This document shows positions 1-5,568 of a stretch of DNA of 9,714 bases, in pieces (position 1 is the first letter of the stretch; every line of letters begins with the position of its first letter). This DNA is from Mycobacterium sp. (GTDB taxonomy: Bacteria; Actinomycetota; Actinomycetes; Mycobacteriales; Mycobacteriaceae): the NCBI GenBank assembly GCA_018500005.2, contig JAHBAP020000234.1:1-9714 (forward strand). The letters run 5' to 3'. The notes beneath the pieces are model-generated. The model searched no databases, was not told the origin of the DNA, and saw nothing but the letters and a program-made list of their open reading frames with translations. The position numbers and the translations under genes were made by a program.

Positions 1-679
1 AGATGGTCGAGCCGACGGTGTCCACCCCGATCAGCGTCATCTCGGGATTGAACTCTCTCAGCACCCGCGCCACCCCGGCTGAGTGGCCGCCGGTGCCCAC
101 CGAGCACACCAGCACGTCGATGCGGCCCAGTTGGGCGTGCATCTCCAGGGCCAGCTCGCGATATGCCGAGACGTTGTCGGGGTTGTTGTACTGGTCGGGA
201 TTCCATGCCTCGGGGTCCTCGGCCAGCAACTGGGCCACCCGGTCGCGGCGGGCCTGTTGCCAGCCGCCTTGCGGGTGCGGTTCGTTGACCTGCTCGACCT
301 GAACGCCGTAGGCCGACAGCATCCGGACGATGATCGGTTCCAGCCCGGTGTCGGTTACTACGGTGACCGGGTGCCGGTACACCATGCCGGCCAGCGCCAG
401 GCCCAGACCTAGTGTGCCGCTGCTGGACTCGATGATCCGGGCCCCGGGGCGCAGGTCACCCCGAGCCTTTGCTCGGGCGACCATGTGCATGGCCGATCGG
501 TCCTTGATGCCGCCGGGGTTGAACCCCTCCAACTTGGCCCAAAACCCCCGTTCGTCATCGGTGAAGGGGGCAGCGACGCGCAGCACCGGGGTGACGCCAA
601 CCGTCGCTGCGAGGGTGCCGGTGGGGTCCGGCCGATCCAACTGAGGGTGCAAAGGGTGAACGGGAAGAACAGATGTCAT
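1..679 (-). CDS. PLP-dependent cysteine synthase / cysteine desulfhydrase family protein (partial, 3' end outside window)
   Basis: This is a fold-type II PLP enzyme of the cysteine synthase family, acting in the cytoplasm on cysteine, O-acetylserine or related substrates. About 226 codons are present and the C-terminus lies beyond position 1; relatives such as M. tuberculosis Rv3684 are about 350 residues. Visible motifs are the PLP lysine in GGIKDRS (K59), the substrate loop ESSSGTLG (residues 84-91) and the glycine-rich phosphate-binding loop VGTGGHSAG near residue 200. The ATG at 679-677 was chosen because the protein starts in the usual way for the family and an AGGAAG lies about 11 bases upstream. 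It follows the LpqS-like gene by 116 bases on the same strand. Whether it makes or degrades cysteine cannot be told from the sequence; the Rv3684 group has been reported as desulfhydrase-like. Confidence 0.88.
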   Translation of the reverse strand, partial: MTSVLPVHPLHPQLDRPDPTGTLAATVGVTPVLRVAAPFTDDERGFWAKLEGFNPGGIKDRSAMHMVARAKARGDLRPGARIIESSSGTLGLGLALAGMVYRHPVTVVTDTGLEPIIVRMLSAYGVQVEQVNEPHPQGGWQQARRDRVAQLLAEDPEAWNPDQYNNPDNVSAYRELALEMHAQLGRIDVLVCSVGTGGHSAGVARVLREFNPEMTLIGVDTVGSTI

Positions 680-751
680 CAGGGGATTCGCTTCCTCGGA
701 CAGGCCGCGATCCAAATGCGCGGCCGCTGACGTGGACGGCAGTCACCGACG

Positions 752-778
752 GAACACCCCCGTTTCAGGGACGTGTTC
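752..778. repeat. Inverted repeat downstream of the LpqS-like gene (possible terminator or operator)
   Basis: GAACAC (752-757) and GTGTTC (773-778) are perfect 6-bp arms. A CCC/GGG pair inside them can extend the stem around a TTTCA loop. It lies between the stop of the LpqS-like gene (796) and the start of the PLP enzyme (679). There is no T-run, so it could be a hairpin without a U-tail or a protein-binding dyad. Confidence 0.3.
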
Positions 779-795
779 GGTCTGCGCCTATCCGA

Positions 796-1200
796 TCAGC
801 GGCGAGCGATGCAAAGCCGGGCCAGAACATCCTGGCCCGTAAAAACAACAACCGGCGTCCGTGGTGGATCACGGCCGACAGAAAGGGAATACCGCGGTGA
901 CAGCTCCCACAGCAGGGCCAGCGCGAACACCAGTCCCACCGCGATCAACGCGGTGCGCACCCGCGAAGCCGTGATGTCACCAACAGAGTCCGGGTTGCCC
1001 TGGATCGCCGCCGCGCCGATGTGTTCATGGTCCACCGCGGCGAGATGGTCGAGGTCGCCGTCGGCGGACACGTGGTGGTCGACAACCGGCAGAGCGGGAC
1101 CGGCCGTGAGAGCGGGTGAACCGGCGAACAGGGCGACGACGAACGCCAACCCGATCGCCAACCACAGCCTGGCGCTGCCCGGCCCTCCTACAGCACGCAT
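796..1200 (-). CDS. LpqS-like small exported/membrane protein with His cluster
   Basis: A 134-residue protein. An N-terminal hydrophobic segment (about residues 12-33) works as a signal or anchor. A His/Asp-rich stretch at 41-60 follows, with His at 42, 43, 52, 58 and 60. A second TM helix lies at about 83-99, and the protein ends in TGQDVLARLCIARR. That ending closely resembles the C-terminus of M. tuberculosis LpqS (TGQDLLTRFCLARR), a copper-responsive RicR-regulon protein. I therefore infer a role in metal, possibly copper, homeostasis; the His cluster fits but is not proof. No lipobox cysteine is seen. The ATG at 1200 is preferred over longer readings that run into the FTR1 gene. It lies 100 bases downstream of FTR1 on the same strand and may be co-transcribed with it. 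I found no clear RicR box upstream. Confidence 0.7.
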   Translation of the reverse strand: MRAVGGPGSARLWLAIGLAFVVALFAGSPALTAGPALPVVDHHVSADGDLDHLAAVDHEHIGAAAIQGNPDSVGDITASRVRTALIAVGLVFALALLWELSPRYSLSVGRDPPRTPVVVFTGQDVLARLCIARR

Positions 1201-1269
1201 GATGTCGCCGACTTTAGCAGCGGATCGGCGGGGAACGAGTGCGCGACGGAATCGACTCACAGTCGTTAT

Positions 1270-1284
1270 CCGGCTTCCCGCCGG
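1270..1284. repeat. Short hairpin between FTR1 and LpqS-like genes
   Basis: CCGGC-TTCCC-GCCGG is a 5-bp perfect stem with a 5-base loop, just beyond the FTR1 stop codon. It has no U-tract and is at most a weak attenuator or terminator. The genes on both sides run on the minus strand. Confidence 0.25.
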
Positions 1285-1300
1285 TTTCGGCTGCGGCACC

Positions 1301-1870
1301 TCAGGTGGCCGTCGACTGGTAAGTCTGCAGCTGGCGGCGGCGGCTGACCAAACCGATGAGGGGCCAGACGGTTTCGGCTTCGGCGTATCCGACCATGAAC
1401 AGTGCGGTCTCGAATCCCTCCCGGCCGACGGCAAGAAATGACAGGCTTGCCACGGCCACCGCGCCGGTTTCCAGCGCCCGCGACATTCCTGACTTCAGTT
1501 CACCGGACAGCCCCGCCGAGGCGCGGCGCATCCACAGCACCATCGAGGTGACGATGGCGACGGCGACCAGGGAGGCGATGCCGGCGATCGCCTCGGCGGT
1601 CAGCCCGCTGAGGCCGTACGCGCCGTAGCGGATTCCCAGAAATACTGCGAGGGTCATCGCGACGGCGCCGCTGACGCCGAGCCAGACCCACCGCAGGGCG
1701 TCGCGGCGGTTTGACTTGACCAGGAAGGCCACCAGAACCATCACGACCATGCTGGCTTCGAGGCCTTCACGCAGTCCGATCAGCCCGCTGCCCACCAGTT
1801 GGGCCGAGACGCGGGGTCCGGCCAGAGCGATGTCAGCAGCCCACAGGCCGCTGAGGAGTCCTGCCGACAT
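1301..1870 (-). CDS. FTR1/EfeU-type high-affinity iron permease, C-terminally truncated
   Basis: An inner-membrane permease for iron. Both hallmark acidic motifs are present: REGLE at residues 34-38 and REGFE at 150-154, each within a hydrophobic helix. Further TM segments lie at about 62-82, 93-113 and 136-149. The protein is 189 residues, against about 270-290 for normal EfeU proteins. It ends shortly after the second motif in an unusual polar tail (RRRQLQTY), so the final helices are missing. No frame downstream restores them. The ATG at 1870 has AGGTGG 5 bases upstream and an IdeR-type box 17 bases upstream, so iron-dependent repression is likely. No EfeO or EfeB partner is present in the window. 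Function of the shortened protein is uncertain, because both iron motifs remain but the helical bundle is incomplete. Confidence 0.85.
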   Translation of the reverse strand: MSAGLLSGLWAADIALAGPRVSAQLVGSGLIGLREGLEASMVVMVLVAFLVKSNRRDALRWVWLGVSGAVAMTLAVFLGIRYGAYGLSGLTAEAIAGIASLVAVAIVTSMVLWMRRASAGLSGELKSGMSRALETGAVAVASLSFLAVGREGFETALFMVGYAEAETVWPLIGLVSRRRQLQTYQSTAT

Positions 1871-1886
1871 CGCGCCACCTCAAAAG

Positions 1887-1905
1887 TTATGGTTGCCTAA
1901 CCTAA
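1887..1905 (-). promoter_or_regulatory. IdeR/DtxR-type iron box upstream of FTR1
   Basis: Read on the minus strand, TTAGGTTAGGCAACCATAA matches the mycobacterial iron-box consensus TTAGGTTAGGCTAACCTAA at 16 of 19 positions. The left half is perfect. It sits 17 bases ahead of the FTR1 start, where bound iron-loaded IdeR would block transcription. Confidence 0.8.
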
Positions 1906-2168
1906 AATGGACGTTAGTGCCACGACGTATCGCGACGCAAGCCGGACCGATTCTTTGGGTGATTGGCACGCGGTGCGTAGGGGCGGAAGACCCCGTTTGA
2001 TCGGCGTCTCGGGCGTGCCGGGGCGAGCGGCCGCCGGTGTGGTGGCCGAGGTGCCGGTTGTGCCTACGCCTGCAGCGGACCGGGTTGTTTGCGTCGTCGG
2101 AGGGCGGTGTGTCCGGCGGAGAGTTGAACAGCACACCGCAACGTTCCCAGAACACCGCCTCGGGGCTA
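1906..2168. other. Intergenic stretch without a convincing gene
   Basis: Together with the flanking IdeR box and hairpin, this separates FTR1 from the Met/Cys secreted protein gene. Open frames exist on both strands but they are Arg/Pro/Gly-rich, overlap other genes and lack a ribosome binding site. I see no RNA gene. A small GGGG/CCCC stem near 1980-1995 is the only other structure noticed. Confidence 0.5.
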
Positions 2169-2219
2169 CCCGGCGTGCCCGGCCCTTGCAAGATATGCGC
2201 ACGCGCTGGGCACGCCGGG
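2169..2219 (-). terminator. Long perfect inverted repeat behind the Met/Cys secreted protein gene
   Basis: CCCGGCGTGCCC (2169-2180) and GGGCACGCCGGG (2208-2219) form a perfect 12-bp stem around a 27-base loop. It begins 22 bases past the stop codon at 2241 on the minus strand. There is no U-tract, which is common for mycobacterial terminators. It could also be a bidirectional stop. Confidence 0.6.
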
Positions 2220-2240
2220 CGCGAGGCCGGGCCGGACGGG

Positions 2241-2504
2241 TCAGCCGTGGCCGATGGGCGGGCAGTTCATCGGCATGTCGCCGTTGTTCTGGGGGGCCTG
2301 GTTGAGGCCGCCGAGCTGTCCGGGCCGCGTCAGCGGGTTGCCGGCGCCGGGGTCGGGCCCGGCCGGTGGCATGGCCATGTCGCTGCAGTCGGTGGTGGGC
2401 TCGGCGAGGGCGGGCGCGGCGGTGCCGAGCATCAGCGCGGACACGCCGACGCCGGCGGCCGCGGTCAGCGTTGCGATTGCCCTCATCGGGGTATTTCTGG
2501 TCAT
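2241..2504 (-). CDS. Small secreted Met/Cys-containing protein, family not recognised
   Basis: An 87-residue protein with a clear Sec signal peptide: a positive start, hydrophobic residues about 9-31 and an ALA cleavage site before Glu35. The mature part is about 53 residues, rich in Pro, Gly and Asn, and ends in His-Gly. It has two cysteines (C40, C81) and two similar short motifs, DMAMPP (42-47) and DMPMNCPP (76-83). The spaced methionines and cysteines could bind Cu(I) or form one disulfide; both ideas are inference. The ATG at 2504 has GGAAGG 9 bases upstream; a GTG at 2507 is also possible, while a TTG at 2513 directly abuts the GGAAGG and is unlikely. It lies about 150 bases downstream of the RipB-like gene and is closed by a strong hairpin, so it is probably its own unit or the end of that operon. 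Confidence 0.75.
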   Translation of the reverse strand: MTRNTPMRAIATLTAAAGVGVSALMLGTAAPALAEPTTDCSDMAMPPAGPDPGAGNPLTRPGQLGGLNQAPQNNGDMPMNCPPIGHG

Positions 2505-2654
2505 CACCGTCAACCTTCCGTCGTTTTCTGCGGTGCAACGTCATTGCCCGGCGCGGTGGCTGGACTTTCTGTCGCTTTTCTGTGAAGAAACGGTGTAGGT
2601 GCGCCCGGCGGCGACGGCGGGTCCGGAGCGGGCCGGCGGGGTGTGAGTATGGAG

Positions 2655-3422
2655 TTAGGTTTCGATGATGCGGGTCACGTAGGGCGTCATGCCGTCGGTC
2701 CGTACCGGTGAGACTTTCACGGGCACGCCGGTCTGTTGGGCCTCAAGCATTTGGCCGCCGCCGAGGTAAATCGCTTCGTGTTGGGCCCCTTCGGGTCCCC
2801 AGAAGAGCAGGTCTCCGCGTTTTGCCTGGGACGGCGGGACCTTGCGTCCGGCGTTGTACTGGTCTCCCGACCATCGGGGCAGCAGGACTCCGACTCCGGC
2901 GAATGCGTAGCGGGTCAGACCGGAGCAGTCGAATCCGACGGTGTCGGCGCCGGAGTCGACGCCGGTGCTGGGGCCGGTGAGGCTGCCACCGCCCCAGGAG
3001 TAGGGGACGCCGATCTGGGTTCCGGCGCGCCGGATCACATACTCGATGGCTTGCGGGCCGTAGACGCGGTTTCCGCTGAGCACCGGCTTGGCATCTGCGG
3101 GGGCCAGGCCCAGCGCGGCCAGGAACTTATGCCCCATGTCCATGGTGACCTGTGCGGCGTGGGCGCCGGCCTGCAGCGAGGCGTTGGCGATCGCGACGGG
3201 GTCACCCGGGGCGCCTGCGCTCAGGACATGGGGCAGGGTCGGATCCCAGGGGTTGCCATTGGGTTCGGCGCGTGCCAGAGACGCCGGCGCCAGAAGCAAG
3301 GCCGCCGTCACCAGGCATCCGAGCATGGCCGATCGCCTGCTGGCTCCGCGACTGGGCGTCGTGGCGGTGGTGTCCGAGAAAAGCGTCATCAGCCCCCGTC
3401 GCCTTGTTCCGGTTCCACTCAT
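2655..3422 (-). CDS. RipB-like NlpC/P60 peptidoglycan endopeptidase, secreted
   Basis: A 255-residue exported hydrolase predicted to cut the D-Glu-mesoDAP bond of cell-wall stem peptides. A signal peptide spans about residues 29-52, ending in ARA before Glu53. It is followed by the RipA/RipB signature WDPTLP (59-64) and the NlpC/P60 domain (about 120-255). The catalytic triad appears intact: C166 in FDCSG, H215 in QHEAIYLG and E227, with the same spacing as RipA C383-H432-E444. There is no coiled-coil autoinhibitory domain, so it resembles RipB (about 240 residues) rather than RipA. It stands alone instead of in a ripA-ripB pair, which suggests an extra paralog. The first ATG has only a distant AGGAAG; Met12 or Met33 are alternative starts. 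The upstream region carries BlaI-like TAC/GTA boxes, pointing to induction by wall stress. Confidence 0.9.
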   Translation of the reverse strand: MSGTGTRRRGLMTLFSDTTATTPSRGASRRSAMLGCLVTAALLLAPASLARAEPNGNPWDPTLPHVLSAGAPGDPVAIANASLQAGAHAAQVTMDMGHKFLAALGLAPADAKPVLSGNRVYGPQAIEYVIRRAGTQIGVPYSWGGGSLTGPSTGVDSGADTVGFDCSGLTRYAFAGVGVLLPRWSGDQYNAGRKVPPSQAKRGDLLFWGPEGAQHEAIYLGGGQMLEAQQTGVPVKVSPVRTDGMTPYVTRIIET

Positions 3423-3447
3423 GGCTGCCGCCCTGCTTCCTGTGTAA

Positions 3448-3496
3448 CTACGTGTAGGTCAAGTACTGAGCTGGTGCGTACTACACCGAAACGTAC
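3448..3496 (-). promoter_or_regulatory. TAC/GTA dyads upstream of the RipB-like gene (candidate BlaI sites)
   Basis: CTACGTGTAG (3448-3457) has CTAC/GTAG arms. GTACTAC (3478-3484) and ACGTAC (3491-3496) follow. TACTAC/GTAGTA half-sites are typical of BlaI/MecI repressors, and blaI is encoded nearby. The dyads are imperfect, so binding is inferred. Confidence 0.45.
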
Positions 3497-3504
3497 ATCA
3501 CTTC

Positions 3505-3529
3505 TGTCACATCAGTAACACCTGTCACA
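3505..3529. repeat. Direct repeat of TGTCACA
   Basis: TGTCACA occurs at 3505-3511 and 3523-3529, 18 bases apart. A related GTCACTC repeat lies in the promoter region of the Pro/His-rich gene (4084-4099). It may be activator or repressor half-sites. Confidence 0.35.
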
Positions 3530-3530
3530 G

Positions 3531-3548
3531 AATTACATGTGTGTAATT
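3531..3548. promoter_or_regulatory. Perfect AT-rich dyad AATTACA-N4-TGTAATT
   Basis: Seven-base arms AATTACA (3531-3537) and TGTAATT (3542-3548) flank TGTG. The dyad stands out in a GC-rich genome. It lies between the terminator at 3561-3603 and the RipB-like promoter, so it is probably an operator or upstream site for that gene. The bound protein is unknown; ACA/TGT cores are also seen in BlaI-type sites. Confidence 0.4.
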
Positions 3549-3560
3549 TGTTGTGCCCTT

Positions 3561-3603
3561 GGGCTTTTCGGCCCCCGCAGTCCGGTTGCGGGGGCCGAAG
3601 CCC
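3561..3603 (-). terminator. Strong hairpin terminator after the Pro/His-rich secreted protein gene
   Basis: TTCGGCCCCCGCA (3567-3579) and TGCGGGGGCCGAA (3587-3599) form a perfect 13-bp stem with a 7-base loop. It is extended by GGGC/GCCC across a 2-base bulge. It starts 11 bases beyond the stop codon at 3614 on the minus strand. There is no real U-tract. It insulates the RipB-like promoter from read-through. Confidence 0.8.
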
Positions 3604-3613
3604 TGCGCGAGAT

Positions 3614-3952
3614 TTACCGTCTCCGGTGGCCTGAGGGGCCGCCCGCCGCACGGCCCGATGCCGCCGCGCCGGGTGTTGCCGCTGGGGGCGATCCCGCGTG
3701 CGATGGCGCCGAGCGTGATTGCGCCGGGTGGGGAGTGGGCGTGGAATTGTGGCCCGGGGCGCTGTGGCACCCGGGCGCGCGCTTGTTGAGGGGCACACCC
3801 GATCCTGGGCGCGTCTGGCAGGTGCCCCCGCCCGGTGCGCCGTGTGACGCGCTGTGGGTGGCTCCGGCTGTTCCGTTGCCGACCATCAGCAAGGTCGCTG
3901 CGGCGACCGACGCGGCACCGGCACGGGCGATCATTGAGAGTTGGGGACGCAC
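3614..3952 (-). CDS. Secreted Pro/His/Ser/Gly-rich protein, family not recognised
   Basis: A 112-residue protein with a Sec signal peptide (hydrophobic 12-30, likely cut after AGA at 29-31). The low-complexity mature part is rich in Pro, Ala, Gly, Ser and His (His at 33, 37, 63, 68, 75, 85 and 109), with two cysteines (C45, C62) and a basic end, GHRRR. It looks like a disordered extracellular or wall-associated protein; no enzyme domain is seen. The GTG at 3952 was chosen because AGGAG lies 5 bases upstream. An ATG at 3934 is possible but has no such site. The gene diverges from blaI, ends at a strong terminator and has a promoter that resembles that of the RipB-like gene. His and Cys content may mean metal binding, but this is speculative. 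Confidence 0.7.
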   Translation of the reverse strand: MRPQLSMIARAGAASVAAATLLMVGNGTAGATHSASHGAPGGGTCQTRPGSGVPLNKRAPGCHSAPGHNSTPTPHPAQSRSAPSHAGSPPAATPGAAASGRAAGGPSGHRRR

Positions 3953-4049
3953 GGTCGCTCCTTTTCTGCCGACCTTGGCCGGCTGTGGTGATACGGCGTT
4001 TCCAGAGGGGCCTGTGGGGGCAGACCTGTGGTTTCGCCGATCGGGTTAT

Positions 4050-4072
4050 CTACGTAGTAGGTACGTACGTAG
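4050..4072. promoter_or_regulatory. Nested TACGTA palindromes in the divergent promoter (candidate BlaI operator)
   Basis: CTACGTA (4050-4056) and TACGTAG (4066-4072) are perfect 7-bp arms around 9 bases. The self-palindromes CTACGTAG and GTACGTAC are nested in them. The site lies about 100 bases upstream of the Pro/His-rich gene and about 190 bases upstream of blaI, a place from which BlaI could control both and itself. Confidence 0.55.
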
Positions 4073-4264
4073 ACGCAACGTATGTCACTCTGGTCACTCG
4101 CGAAACAGCGGTGGCGTCAAGAGATGGCCACGGTATGGTCACGGCTCACCGGGTACCGGTGGTGTCGCAGGGGCCTTTCCTGAACCCGGGGATACGGTGT
4201 CACCACTGCGCGCCATTGCATGTCTGCTCGACCGGTGTGCCGCGGGTGACGCATAGGAGATGCG
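4073..4264. other. Long leader or promoter region of blaI
   Basis: The stretch holds no convincing gene; one long open frame here overlaps blaI and has no ribosome binding site. It contains a GTCACTC direct repeat (4084-4090 and 4093-4099) and a CACCGG-GTA-CCGGTG dyad (4147-4161). The -10 and -35 elements of blaI are not clear to me. Confidence 0.4.
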
Positions 4265-4642
4265 TTGCAGCAGAGGGGTTTTGGTGATCTCGAGGCGGTC
4301 GTAATGGATCGCTTATGGAATCACGGTCAGCCGGTGACGGTGCGTGAGATCTTCGATCAACTCGTCGATGATCGCCAGATCGCCTACACGACGGTGATGT
4401 CGACGATGGACAATCTGCACCGCAAGCAATGGCTCGAGCGCGACCGTGCCGGCAAGGCTTACCGGTACTGGCCGACGATGACCCGCGAGGAGCGATCAGC
4501 CGGGCTGATGCGGGCCGCGATCGAGGTCGGCGGCGATACCGACGTCGTCCTGACGCACTTTCTGCAACAGATGAGCGCCGACGATTCCGCCCGGCTGACA
4601 CAAGCCTTGCAGCGCCTGATCGCCGACGGGGCGCAACGGTGA
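4265..4642 (+). CDS. blaI: BlaI/MecI-family transcriptional repressor
   Basis: A 125-residue repressor. The winged-helix DNA-binding domain spans about residues 5-72, with the recognition helix AYTTVMSTMDNLHRK at 40-54 and the wing around GKAYRYWP (63-70). A helical dimerisation tail runs from 73 to 125. This is the usual length and layout for BlaI, and M. tuberculosis Rv1846c is the closest family member I know. The start is TTG at 4265, supported by AGGAG 5 bases upstream and by the in-frame TGA at 4247. Its stop overlaps the GTG start of the M56 gene by 4 bases, so the two are translationally coupled. It probably represses itself and its neighbours through TAC/GTA dyads, and is released after wall damage or beta-lactam exposure. 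A His-Phe at 98-99 sits near where staphylococcal BlaI is cleaved, but whether it is cleaved here is unknown. Confidence 0.92.
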   Translation: MQQRGFGDLEAVVMDRLWNHGQPVTVREIFDQLVDDRQIAYTTVMSTMDNLHRKQWLERDRAGKAYRYWPTMTREERSAGLMRAAIEVGGDTDVVLTHFLQQMSADDSARLTQALQRLIADGAQR

Positions 4643-5556
4643 GCGCTGCGGCGTTGCTGCTCCTCTACGCCGCGGGGCTGACGTGGTTGTGCCCGCCGGT
4701 TCTGGACCGCATCACCTGTCGCGGTGTTGCGCCGCGCCTGTCGGTGGCCGCGTGGGTGATCGCCATCATCACCGCGCTGGCGGCGTGGGTGACCGCCCTG
4801 GCCGGTGTGATGTCCGCCGTGGCCCGCAGCGTCGTTGACGGATCAGCGGTCAGCTTCTGCGTGGAATTGGTCGGAGGGCGCTATCCGCCCGTCGTTGTCG
4901 TTCCCGCCGCGGCGGCCGGTGCCGCCGTCCTGGCACTTGCCCTCACCGCATTCGTTGGGCGGCGAATGGTCCTGGGATTCCTACGCATTCGTCACCGCAG
5001 CGGCGAGTACGCCCGTTCGGCTCGCATCATCGGAACCCCCACCGGTCGGGCAAATGTGGTGGTTGTGTCATCCAGCCAGCCGGCCGCGTATTGCGTGGCC
5101 GGACGTCCTCACGCCATCGTGATCACCAGCGCGGCAATGCAGCACCTGAATCGTCGGCAACTGGCCGCGGTACTGGCCCATGAGGACGCCCACATCCGGG
5201 GTCGCCATCACCTGTTGCTCATGGTGATGCGCGCGATGGCCGATGCCCTGCCAGGGCTGCCGTTGTTCACCGGCGGGGTCGCCGCCACCCGGCGGCTGCT
5301 GGAAATGTGCGCCGGCGATGCGGCGGCTCGCCGCCACGGGATTCGACCGTTGGTGGAGAGCCTGGCCAGCCTGGCGAAATACCCTGCGACCGCGGTGCGA
5401 CTCGGCGCCGCCGATACCGCGGTCGCGGCCCGGGTGGCGCGATTGGCCAGCCGCGCTGATCGCCGGAGACTGTGGGGCCACCGGATCACGTTGACCGCGA
5501 CCATCGGCGGCACGGTCATCGCGCCGGCACTGATAGGTCTGTTCTGCGGCGGATAG
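4639..5556 (+). CDS. blaR: BlaR/M56-family membrane zinc metalloprotease
   Basis: A 305-residue integral membrane protein of peptidase family M56, the partner of BlaI. Hydrophobic segments lie at about 2-20, 36-62, 84-106 and 283-301. The zinc motif HEDAH is at 181-185 in LAHEDAHIRGRHH, and a likely third ligand, E222, lies in LLEMCAGDAAA. The protease domain would face the cytoplasm and act directly or indirectly on BlaI. The C-terminal penicillin-binding sensor domain of staphylococcal BlaR1 is absent, as in M. tuberculosis Rv1845c, so the inducing signal must be sensed in another way. The GTG start overlaps the blaI stop (GTGA). It converges on the LOG gene with only 12 bases between the stops and no visible terminator. 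Confidence 0.9.
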   Translation: MSAAALLLLYAAGLTWLCPPVLDRITCRGVAPRLSVAAWVIAIITALAAWVTALAGVMSAVARSVVDGSAVSFCVELVGGRYPPVVVVPAAAAGAAVLALALTAFVGRRMVLGFLRIRHRSGEYARSARIIGTPTGRANVVVVSSSQPAAYCVAGRPHAIVITSAAMQHLNRRQLAAVLAHEDAHIRGRHHLLLMVMRAMADALPGLPLFTGGVAATRRLLEMCAGDAAARRHGIRPLVESLASLAKYPATAVRLGAADTAVAARVARLASRADRRRLWGHRITLTATIGGTVIAPALIGLFCGG

Positions 5557-5568
5557 CGCGGTCGCGTC

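Noticed and set aside
1200..1300. Search for a RicR/CsoR copper box upstream of the LpqS-like gene
   Set aside because: No convincing TACCC...GGGTA-type dyad was found.
1201..1434. Longer N-terminus for the LpqS-like protein
   Set aside because: It would overlap the FTR1 gene and add a low-complexity stretch before the signal sequence.
1907..2305. Plus-strand open frame of 132 codons after the IdeR box
   Set aside because: It is Arg/Gly-rich, has no ribosome binding site, and runs antisense into the hairpin and the Met/Cys protein gene.
1897..2544. Minus-strand open frame of 215 codons
   Set aside because: It is a shadow of the secreted protein gene in another frame, with runs of Arg and Pro typical of GC-rich out-of-frame reading.
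2736..3518. Plus-strand open frame of 260 codons opposite the RipB-like gene
   Set aside because: It is antisense to a clearly conserved enzyme and shows no recognisable domain.
3537..4256. Plus-strand open frame of 239 codons
   Set aside because: It starts in the dyad/terminator region, passes through the terminator and the antisense of a secreted protein, and has no domain.
3835..4287. Plus-strand open frame of 150 codons overlapping the blaI start
   Set aside because: It overlaps blaI in another frame and covers the promoter dyads; it has no ribosome binding site.
4429..4638. Longer N-terminus for the M56 protein
   Set aside because: These codons lie within blaI in another frame. The GTG at 4639 gives the normal family start and the usual 4-base overlap.
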